Of a stretch of DNA of 12,358 nt, positions 6,768-12,358 are shown one piece after another. The first letter of the stretch is position 1; the number at the start of each line of letters is the position of its first letter. The DNA is from JANNHK01 sp031404355 (GTDB lineage: Bacteria; Actinomycetota; Acidimicrobiia; IMCC26256; PALSA-610), in the NCBI GenBank assembly GCA_031404355.1, contig JANNHK010000319.1:1-12358 (forward strand), written 5' to 3'. The position numbers and the translations under genes were made by a program. Under the pieces are notes generated by a model. That model did not search any database, had not been told where the DNA came from, and saw only the letters and a list, made by a program, of their open reading frames with translations.

Positions 6768-6796
6768 GCTGCGGGCCGCCAGGCGATACCCGCAGC
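6768..6796. repeat. Perfect 8-bp inverted repeat between divergent genes
   Basis: GCTGCGGG (6768-6775) and CCCGCAGC (6789-6796) are perfect inverted copies separated by 13 bases. The element abuts the putative -10 of the leftward small gene and lies about 58 bases upstream of the rightward binding-protein start. It has no T-tract on either side, so an operator for a dimeric regulator or an RNA hairpin is more likely than a terminator. The regulator is unknown. Confidence 0.4.
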
Positions 6797-6853
6797 CCGC
6801 GATTCGGAGCTAGCTTCCGGCCCGACAACCAACCGCCTGCTCCGGGGGAAAAT

Positions 6854-8189
6854 ATGAGACAACACCGCTGGGTTCGACTGCTTGCAGTCGTCAGCGTGCT
6901 CGCGTTGGCCGGCGCCGCCTGTGGTGGCGACGACGACGACGATGACGATGCTGCTACCGACGACACCGAAGCCACCGACGACACCGAAGCCACCGACGAC
7001 ACCGAGGCACCCGAGGACGTTCCCGAGGGTGACGGTGTCCTGAAGATCGGATACCTCCTCCCCGAGACCGGCGCCCTTGCCTTCCTCGGCCCACCGATGG
7101 TCCAAGCGTTCACGATGGCCGTCGACGAGATCAACGCGGCCGGCGGTTACAACGGCCAGGACATCGTGGTCGTCGCGGCTGACGACGGCACCGACGCCGA
7201 CATTGCCAGCACCGCAACCGACACGCTGATCGCCGAAGGGGTCGACGTGATCGTCGGCGCCGCTGCATCGGGAGTTTCGGCCGCGGTCATCGACAAGATC
7301 ACGGGTACGCCGATCGTGCAGTGCTCGCCGTCGAACACGGGTCTGCAGTTCACGACCTACGACGACGGTGGCTTCTACTTCCGCACCGCGCCCCCCGGAC
7401 AACCTCCAGGCGCAAGTGCTCACCGACCTCATCGTCGGTGACGGGAAGTCGAACGTGGCGATCATCGCCCGGAGCGACGAGTACGGCGAAGGCTTCGCGA
7501 ACGCGCTGGCCGAAGAACTCGAAGCTGCCGGCGCGACCGTTGCGGCCGGACCAATCCTGTACGACCCCGAACTGGGTGAGTACACGTCCGAGGCCGGACA
7601 GATTGCCGACGCCGCTCCCGACGCGGTCGCGCTGATCGCGTTCGACGAGGGCGCCCAGGTGATCCAGGCGGCCATTGCGGCCGGTATCGGTCCCGACGCC
7701 GTGCAGTGGTACGGCACCGACGGCATCCAGAGCAGCAGCCTCTGGGAGAAGGTCGACCCGGGCAACGCAGCCATCGTCGAAGGCCTCCGGGGCACTGCTC
7801 CGTCGGCCGCTCCGGCTGATGGTGAGGCGACGTTCCGCGACCGGTTCGCGACGTTCGCACCCGACGTCGACACGATCTTCTCGGGCCACGCCTACGACTG
7901 TGTTGCAGTCGCGGCGCTGGCGGCGATGACTGCCGGCAGCGACAACGCCGAAGCCATCCAGTCCGAGATGAACAACGTGACGAAGGACGGCACGAAGTGC
8001 GGCCTCGTGGCCGAGTGCATCGCACTGATCGAAGCCGGTGAAGACATCGACTACGACGGTGCGGCGGGCCCGCTCGACTTCGTCGACGCGGGTGAGCCCG
8101 GAGCCGGTGCGTACGACACGTGGGAGTTCGCAGCCGACGGGTCGGTCTCGGTCATCGAAGAGAGCATTCCGGTAGCGGGCGATTCGTAA
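6854..8189 (+). CDS. LivK-type ABC transporter substrate-binding lipoprotein, interrupted by a +1 frameshift
   Basis: ATG 6854 follows GGGGGA at 6844-6849. A lipoprotein signal runs MRQHRWVRLLAVVSVLALAG with Cys23 as the likely lipidated residue, then an acidic linker (seven Asp, three TDDTEA-like repeats). The mature domain begins at VLKIGYLLPETGALAFLGP and matches the type I periplasmic-binding fold of the HAAT family (AFTMAVDEINAAGG, VIVGAAASGVSAAVIDKI). After GGFYFRTAP the frame breaks at a C6 tract (7391-7396); read straight on, it stops at 7441. Dropping one C restores PPDNLQAQVLTDLI and continues to TAA at 8187-8189 with a full C-terminal half (VAIIARSDEYGEGFANALA, LIAFDEGAQVIQAA, WYGTDGI, SGHAYDCVAVAALAA, GAAGPLDFVDAGEPG). 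The restored length, about 444 residues, is normal with the linker. It should feed the LivHMGF permease encoded convergently. A sequencing indel is the likeliest cause; true pseudogene is the alternative. Confidence 0.85.
6956..7009 (+). repeat. Three 18-bp tandem repeats encoding TDDTEA
   Basis: The unit ACCGACGACACCGAAGCC occurs at 6956-6973 and 6974-6991 exactly, and at 6992-7009 with two changes. It follows a run of seven Asp codons (6929-6949). Both lie in the linker between the lipidated Cys and the ligand-binding domain, so copy number could vary without harming the fold. Confidence 0.9.
7391..7396 (+). other. C6 homopolymer at the frameshift of the binding-protein gene
   Basis: Codons read GCG-CCC-CCC-GGA in the first frame. 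With five Cs they read GCG-CCC-CCG-GAC-AAC-CTC-CAG (A-P-P-D-N-L-Q), which continues the protein correctly. The shift point is therefore located to within these few bases. Confidence 0.85.
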
Positions 8190-8216
8190 CTCGAGCGTCC
8201 GCAGCGAAATCAGGAC

Positions 8217-8247
8217 GGCCCCCGCTTCGGCGGGGGCCGCTCCTTTT
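8217..8247 (+). terminator. Rho-independent terminator with UUCG tetraloop
   Basis: GGCCCCCGC (8217-8225), TTCG, GCGGGGGCC (8230-8238) form a perfect nine-pair stem closed by C(UUCG)G, followed by GCTCCTTTT. The T-rich side is downstream on the plus strand, so it ends the binding-protein transcript. On the minus strand the stem is not followed by T residues, so termination of the convergent livF transcript there is less certain. Confidence 0.88.
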
Positions 8248-8253
8248 CCCGGG

Positions 8254-8997
8254 CTACTCGGCCTGCGCGGCGAGCGCGCCGAGGTACAGCTCGACCACCC
8301 GTGGGTCGGAAAGCAGGTCGGCTCCCGACCCGGTGTACGCGTCGTGGCCCTGGTCGAGCACGTAGCCGCGATCCGAGATCCCGAGGCACCGGCGCGCGTT
8401 CTGCTCGACCATCACGATCGAGACACCGGCACTGTTGATCAGCTGTATGCGTTCGAACACCTGGTCCTGGAACAACGGCGACAAACCGGCCGACGGTTCG
8501 TCGAGGAGCAGCACCGACAGCGGGACCATCAACGCGCGCCCCATCGCGACCATCTGCCGCTCACCGCCGGAGAGGTTGCTCGTCCGCTCCTTGCGCCGTT
8601 CGACGAGAAGCGGGAACAGTTCGGCCACGATTGCAAACTGCTCGGCGAAGTCCTTCGGGCGGCGGTAGCTGCCCATCTTGAGGTTCTCTTCGATGGTGAG
8701 ACTCGGAAAGACGTTGTCGCGCTGGGGCACGTACCCGACGCCGTGGTCGACGAGTTCGTGCGCGGGGAGGTTGGTGATGTCCTCGCCGCGCAGTTCGATG
8801 CGGCCGGAACGAACGGGAAGCAGCCCGAACACGGCCTTCAGTAACGTCGACTTGCCCGCGCCGTTCGGCCCGACGATGCCGGCAATCTCACCGTCGGAGA
8901 CGACAAGGTTGCAACCCCGCAGGATGTCGACGCCGGGTAGGTACCCCGCGAACACGTCGACGGCGGCGAGCAGCGGTACGACTTCGTCATTGTTCAT
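8254..8997 (-). CDS. livF: Branched-chain amino acid-type ABC transporter ATP-binding protein LivF
   Basis: A 247-residue ABC ATPase, the usual LivF length. Walker A is GPNGAGKST (43-51), the Q-loop Gln is at 92 in VPQRDNVFPSLT, the signature is LSGGERQ (142-148) and Walker B with catalytic Glu is VLLLDEP (162-168). The switch position reads VEQNA (197-201), with Gln instead of His, as is common in LivF proteins. ITNLPAHELVDHGVGYVPQ is also typical of LivF rather than LivG. It is the last gene of the livHMGF operon and energises import with LivG at the cytoplasmic face. The ATG at 8997 has GGAGG about ten bases upstream, and 73 non-coding bases separate it from livG. The true substrate of the system (branched-chain amino acids, amides, urea) cannot be told from the ATPase. 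Confidence 0.94.
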   Translation of the reverse strand: MNNDEVVPLLAAVDVFAGYLPGVDILRGCNLVVSDGEIAGIVGPNGAGKSTLLKAVFGLLPVRSGRIELRGEDITNLPAHELVDHGVGYVPQRDNVFPSLTIEENLKMGSYRRPKDFAEQFAIVAELFPLLVERRKERTSNLSGGERQMVAMGRALMVPLSVLLLDEPSAGLSPLFQDQVFERIQLINSAGVSIVMVEQNARRCLGISDRGYVLDQGHDAYTGSGADLLSDPRVVELYLGALAAQAE

Positions 8998-9070
8998 GCG
9001 GCTACAGCCTCCGGCGCTCCATCTCCAAGGAACGTCACCTGACTAACCGCGCCTGCGGCTTGCGCCTGTC

Positions 9071-9925
9071 TCATAGGTCCGCGTCCCGGTCGGTGCGCTG
9101 GTGGCGTTCGGCCCGATGCGTACCGAGATACGCGTCGATCACGGCGTCGTTGCTCACGATCGAGTTCGGGCGGCCCTCGGCGATGACGACACCCTGCGCC
9201 ATGCAGACGACCCAGTCGCTGATGCCCATGACGACGTCCATGTCGTGCTCGACGAACAACACGGTCATCCCCTCCTCGCGCAGTTCGCGAATGTGCGCGA
9301 GGAGCGACTCGACGAGGGCCGGGTTCACGCCCGCCATCGGTTCGTCGAGCATCACCATCTTCGGCTCGGTCATGAGCGCACGCGCCATTTCGAGCAGCTT
9401 TCGCTGCCCGCCGGACAAGGTCCCCGCATACTCGGAACGCATGCGGGCGAGGTTGAACCGTTCGAGCAGCGCCATCGCCCGCTCCTCGACCTCTCGCTCC
9501 TGCGCCCGCCACCCGCCGAATAGCCCGTAGACAAACCGTTCGCCCCGTTGGTGCGGCGCCGCGAGCTTCATGTTGTCGAGCACCGACATCTTCGACAGCG
9601 CCTTCGTGAGCTGGAACGTGCGGACGAGCCCCGCCCGCGCGACTCGGAAGGACGCGAGTTTGTCGATGGTGTTGCCTTCGAACGTCCACGAGCCACCGTC
9701 GGCCCGGTCGAAACCGGTGAGCAGGTTGAACAAGGTCGTCTTGCCCGCGCCGTTCGGCCCGATCAGCGCAGTGATGACACCGCGTTCGACCTCGAGGTGG
9801 TCGACGTCGACGGCCGCGAGCCCACCGAATGTGCGGCGCACGCCCTCGGCTACGAGCACCGCGTCGGGCTTCGCGACCCCGGGGCGGGCATCGAGCCGAA
9901 GCAGGGCGGCGCGGTCAGCGGGCAT
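9071..9925 (-). CDS. livG: Branched-chain amino acid-type ABC transporter ATP-binding protein LivG
   Basis: A 284-residue ABC ATPase. It has Walker A GPNGAGKTT (56-64), the Q-loop in VRTFQLTKAL (Gln105), a LivG-type insertion with an aromatic/Gly patch (FVYGLFGGW), signature LSGGQRK (170-176), Walker B VMLDEP (191-196) and the switch His in VEHDMD (225-230). The typical LivG core begins near LVAEGVRRTFGGLAAV, so the first 20 or so residues are an extension; the ATG at 9925 overlaps the end of livM by 11 bases, which favours translational coupling. A later internal start cannot be excluded. The C-terminus (HRAERHQRTDRDADL) is polar and not conserved. It pairs with LivF as the nucleotide-binding heterodimer. 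Confidence 0.94.
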   Translation of the reverse strand: MPADRAALLRLDARPGVAKPDAVLVAEGVRRTFGGLAAVDVDHLEVERGVITALIGPNGAGKTTLFNLLTGFDRADGGSWTFEGNTIDKLASFRVARAGLVRTFQLTKALSKMSVLDNMKLAAPHQRGERFVYGLFGGWRAQEREVEERAMALLERFNLARMRSEYAGTLSGGQRKLLEMARALMTEPKMVMLDEPMAGVNPALVESLLAHIRELREEGMTVLFVEHDMDVVMGISDWVVCMAQGVVIAEGRPNSIVSNDAVIDAYLGTHRAERHQRTDRDADL

Positions 9926-10904
9926 CGAGCAGCACCTCCTCGCGCTTGCCGAGTATGCCCTGGGGTCGGAAGATCATGAGCAGCATCAAGCCCAGTCCGA
10001 CGAGCATGAACCGGACCGCGCCCACATCGGTGGGCTCGATGATGTCGTCGGGGATCCACCCGGCCTCGATCGCCTCGCGCAGGAACCGGTCGGTGAACTC
10101 GAACAGGAACCAGTACACGATCGCGCCGACGACGGGGCCGAGCCGCGTCGCGGGACCGCCGAGGATCAACACCGCGTAGAACGCGAACGTGAGTACGGGC
10201 AGGTACGAGTCGGGCCGTACCGAGTCGCGGTCGAGGGCGGTGAGGATACCGGCTACGGCGCCGATACCGCCGCCGATGACAAGGCTCTGCAGCTTGTAGC
10301 CGAACACGTTCTTGCCGAGGCTGCGGGCCGCGTCCTCGTCCTCGCGGATCGACCGCAGTACCCGCCCCCACGGGCTCGACACGAGCAACGAGACGACAAG
10401 TGTGAGCAACGCCACCAACGTCCAACCGACCACGACGAGCCACAACCCGCGCGCGGTGTACCCGAACCGGCCCCAGATCTGGAAGCCGTCGTCGAACGGG
10501 TTCCGGTCGTAGAAACCACCCGCGAACAGCGCGAGGCCGAACACGCCACCCGTCAACGAGTCTTCGTCCCCCGACCGGATGATCGCGCGCAACACCTCGC
10601 CCGACGCAATGGTCACGATGGCGAGGTAGTCGGCGCGCAGGCGCAACGTCGGCAGGCCGAACAACAAGCCGAGCGCGACCGCGGCGCCGATACCGACCCC
10701 GATCCCCAGCCACAGGGAACCGCCCTGATCGACGGTGATCGCCGCGCCGTACGCACCGGCCATCAGGAACGCGATCTGGCCGAAGTTGAGCAGGCCCGTG
10801 TACCCGAAGTGGAGGTTCAGGCCGATCGCGGCGAGCGCGTACGCGGCCGCAAGTGGTCCGAGCGAAGCGCGGAGCGCATCTTGGAGTACGGCGGCGAAGT
10901 CCAT
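9915..10904 (-). CDS. livM: Branched-chain amino acid-type ABC transporter permease LivM
   Basis: A 329-residue polytopic membrane protein with repeated hydrophobic segments (for example LAAAYALAAIGLNL, LWLGIGVGIGAAVALGLLFG, LWLVVVGWTLVALLTLVVSLLV, FMLVGLGLMLLMIFRPQG). GYTGLLNFGQIAFLMAGAYGA (about 34-54) is a hallmark of LivM-type permeases, and the cytoplasmic RSIREDEDAARSLG loop (184-197) is the ATPase-contacting EAA-like motif. The ending FRPQGILGK is shared with LivH. The ATG at 10904 overlaps the livH stop (TGATG), and its 3' end overlaps livG by 11 bases. It forms the transmembrane channel as a heterodimer with LivH. Confidence 0.93.
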   Translation of the reverse strand: MDFAAVLQDALRASLGPLAAAYALAAIGLNLHFGYTGLLNFGQIAFLMAGAYGAAITVDQGGSLWLGIGVGIGAAVALGLLFGLPTLRLRADYLAIVTIASGEVLRAIIRSGDEDSLTGGVFGLALFAGGFYDRNPFDDGFQIWGRFGYTARGLWLVVVGWTLVALLTLVVSLLVSSPWGRVLRSIREDEDAARSLGKNVFGYKLQSLVIGGGIGAVAGILTALDRDSVRPDSYLPVLTFAFYAVLILGGPATRLGPVVGAIVYWFLFEFTDRFLREAIEAGWIPDDIIEPTDVGAVRFMLVGLGLMLLMIFRPQGILGKREEVLLDAR

Positions 10905-12199
10905 CAGCCGATCCGCTCCTTCCGGCCGAGGATGCCCTGCGGTCGGATCATTACCGCGATGATCAGCACGACCAGGGCGACGGCCACTCGGTACTTGGTC
11001 GAGATCCAGTACGTCGACACCTGCGACGTCACACCGATGATGATGCCACCGACGATCGGACCGTACGCAGTGCCGAGCCCGCCGAGGATGACGGCGGCGA
11101 ACATCAACAGCAGCAGCGTGAAGCCCATGTCCCACTGGACCGTGTCGCCGATTCCCTGCAGCACGCCGCCCAGCGCGGCGAGGGCGCCGGCGCCCGTCCA
11201 CGTGACGAGAATGATGCGCTCGACGTCGATGCCCGACGCGCGCGCGAGGTCCTTGTCGTCGGACACGGCCCGCATCGCGGTGCCGAGCCGTGTGCGCTGG
11301 AGCACCAGAGCGACCAACAACAGCACGACGACGCAGATCGCCATGCTCGCGAAGTCTTTCGCGCGCAGGCTGATCGGCCCGAACTCGATGTTCTCCTGGA
11401 TCGTGTACTCCTGGAACGGCCGGGGCTGGCCGTTGAACACGATCAGGTAGAGGTTGCGGAGGAAAATCCCGAGCCCGATCGTGACGACGATCAGCGACAC
11501 ATTGCCCGTCTTGCGGGCGCGCAGCGGGCGGAACAGGGCGCGTTCGTTCGCCCATCCCATCGCCGCACCCGCGACCACGGCGAGGATGCCGGCCAACACG
11601 AGCGGGATGTCGAGCAGCGATACCGAGAGCATGTACGCGATGAGCGCGCCGAACGTGACGAGTTCGCCGTGCGCGAAGTTCGTGAGACCCGTGACGCCGA
11701 AGATGAGCGAGAGCCCGACCGACGCGACCGCGAGAATGAGACCGAGCCGCACGCCGTCGGCCGCCAGGTCGACGATCTTCTCCCACGCGACGGGCCCCGA
11801 TGCGCCCCCACCGTCGCCCGCGACCAGCGGGAAGATCACCGGCTTCAGCCCGCCCCGCACACCGACGTCGTCGAGCGTCGACTTGCCGTCGCGCACGCCG
11901 AGGCCCTCGGGCAGCGTGTCGGTATCGAGTTCGACCTCGTAGGACGTGTCCGGCTCGGGCACCGCGATCACGACCCTCCCGTCGGCGCCGGTCGTGGCCG
12001 ACTCGATGACCGTTCCGTCTTGGCGGACTTCGATGTCGACGCCCTCGACCGTTTCGCCGTCGGGGTCTCGCACCGTCACCCCGATCGCGGGGCCGGTCGT
12101 CTCCTGCGCGGCCCCCGGTGCGGCGAACAGCAGCATTGCCGAAAGGCTGAGACCGGCGACGGCGACGAGCCGCCGAACGGCGAACGCGGTTTCGCTCAC
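10904..12199 (-). CDS. livH: Branched-chain amino acid-type ABC transporter permease LivH with N-terminal exported domain
   Basis: A 431-residue protein, about 140 longer than a typical LivH. Residues 1-32 (LVAVAGLSLSAMLLFAAPGAAQ) look like a cleavable signal or signal anchor. About 37-127 resemble a carboxypeptidase-regulatory/transthyretin-like beta sandwich (VTVRDPDGETVEGVDIEVRQDG, TGADGRVVIAVP, TSYEVELD). A Gly-rich linker (AGDGGGASG) leads into the permease at about 140. The LivH core is clear: LIFGVTGLTNFAHGELVTFGA (165-185), the EAA-like AVSDDKDLARASGID (311-325), GGLGTAYGPIVGGIIIG (373-389) and the ending IRPQGILGRKE. The outward-facing domain could contact the binding protein or cell wall; this is inference. 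GTG 12199-12197 is chosen because GGGGGAGG ends three bases upstream and the signal peptide begins directly after; farther upstream the frame runs through terminator sequence. It is first in the operon. Confidence 0.9.
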   Translation of the reverse strand: MSETAFAVRRLVAVAGLSLSAMLLFAAPGAAQETTGPAIGVTVRDPDGETVEGVDIEVRQDGTVIESATTGADGRVVIAVPEPDTSYEVELDTDTLPEGLGVRDGKSTLDDVGVRGGLKPVIFPLVAGDGGGASGPVAWEKIVDLAADGVRLGLILAVASVGLSLIFGVTGLTNFAHGELVTFGALIAYMLSVSLLDIPLVLAGILAVVAGAAMGWANERALFRPLRARKTGNVSLIVVTIGLGIFLRNLYLIVFNGQPRPFQEYTIQENIEFGPISLRAKDFASMAICVVVLLLVALVLQRTRLGTAMRAVSDDKDLARASGIDVERIILVTWTGAGALAALGGVLQGIGDTVQWDMGFTLLLLMFAAVILGGLGTAYGPIVGGIIIGVTSQVSTYWISTKYRVAVALVVLIIAVMIRPQGILGRKERIG

Positions 12200-12203
12200 C
12201 AAC

Positions 12204-12231
12204 CTCCCCCTCCCCGACTGCGGGGAGCATA
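12204..12231 (-). promoter_or_regulatory. livH upstream signals: Shine-Dalgarno, palindrome and possible -10
   Basis: Reading leftwards, TATGCT (12231-12226) fits a TAnnnT -10 box. CTCCCCG-CAGT-CGGGGAG (12227-12210) is a perfect seven-base inverted repeat with a four-base centre, and GGGGGAGG is the ribosome site just before GTG. The palindrome overlaps the edge of the -10 box, so it could be an operator; if transcription starts farther upstream, it would be a leader hairpin beside the ribosome site. The -35 is not clear. Confidence 0.35.
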
Positions 12232-12244
12232 CGAGTTTCCGGCG

Positions 12245-12280
12245 AACAAAAGAGTGGGGGGGGCGGCGCGCCCCCCCCAC
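12245..12280 (-). terminator. Intrinsic terminator for a leftward gene beyond the right edge
   Basis: On the minus strand GTGGGGGGGG and CCCCCCCCAC (12280-12271 and 12263-12254) are perfect 10-base arms around a seven-base loop whose outer C and G can pair too. They are followed by TCTTTTGTT (12253-12245). A very stable GC stem followed by a T-rich tract is the classic intrinsic terminator. It would insulate livH from leftward transcription entering from outside the window. Confidence 0.65.
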
Positions 12281-12358
12281 CCACTGGGCAGGTTTGGGGT
12301 TTAGGGGGGGCCGCTCCCCGCACACGTACGGGGGCAAGAACCCCGCGGGGCCAACGAC
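12281..12358. other. Gene-free G-rich right end
   Basis: No coding sequence is supported here. The stretch contains GGG, GGGG and a run of seven G separated by short T-rich spacers (12286-12310), then CCCCGCGGGG (12341-12350). With the terminator before it, this is probably intergenic sequence just after a leftward gene outside the window. Confidence 0.5.

Noticed and set aside
9570..11450. Long plus-strand open frames opposite livG-livM-livH
   Set aside because: They are complementary-strand by-products of high GC and codon bias; their composition (Arg, Asp, His, Pro rich) shows no fold, and the minus-strand genes are unambiguous.
12286..12310. Telomere-like TTTGGGGTTTAGGG sequence suggesting a linear replicon end
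   Set aside because: It is a single short stretch without tandem copies, so incidental G-rich intergenic sequence is the simpler reading.
9915..12323. A single 802-codon open frame on the minus strand covering livM and the opposite frame of livH
   Set aside because: Only its C-terminal 329 codons are protein-like (LivM). The upstream part is Arg-rich out-of-frame reading of livH, and livM has its own ATG overlapping the livH stop.

Overview
The window is high-GC bacterial DNA with tightly packed genes, several GTG or TTG starts, two possible leaderless starts and overlapping stop/start codons. Together with an Asp-rich, 'ACGGDDD'-type lipoprotein N-terminus, this suggests an actinobacterium, perhaps of the Acidimicrobiia. 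The lineage is inferred from style; there is no rRNA or marker gene here. I found no CRISPR array, tRNA, rRNA, transposase, integrase or recognisable defence system.

Layout. (1) Positions 1-522, minus strand: 5' part of a Tat-exported PGRP/amidase-2 peptidoglycan amidase, cut by the window edge. (2) Positions 668-5102, plus strand: a glycan-assembly operon. Three successive GT4 glycosyltransferases of the MtfB/mannosyltransferase-like type are followed by an extended SDR that resembles GDP-sugar reductases/dehydratases (RMD/GMD). Between the third transferase and the SDR lies a 160-bp segment with a degenerate ~61-bp tandem duplication and a 55-codon ORF that overlaps both neighbours by ATGA. 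(3) Positions 5112-5855, minus: an alpha/beta hydrolase whose nucleophile position is Arg instead of Ser. (4) Positions 5944-6534, plus: a DUF1802 protein. (5) Positions 6541-6753, minus: an unrecognised 70-aa protein. (6) Positions 6854-8189, plus: a LivK-type substrate-binding lipoprotein interrupted by a one-base frameshift in a C6 tract, followed by a strong UUCG-loop terminator. (7) Positions 8254-12199, minus: livH-livM-livG-livF, the two permeases and two ATPases of the same kind of importer, converging on the binding-protein gene. (8) The right end, 12200-12358, carries an intrinsic terminator for a gene beyond the window and G-rich, gene-free sequence.

How the genes work together. 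The glycosyltransferase/SDR block probably builds a deoxyhexose- or mannose-containing surface glycan. The Liv block is a complete HAAT-family ABC importer (branched-chain amino acids, amides, urea or similar; substrate not determinable), split into two convergent transcription units. Its LivH carries an unusual N-terminal export signal and a beta-sandwich-like domain before the permease. The most notable points are that LivH fusion, the Ser-to-Arg hydrolase, the frameshifted binding protein and the repeat/mini-ORF segment inside the sugar operon. I see no convincing evidence of a wholly new system.
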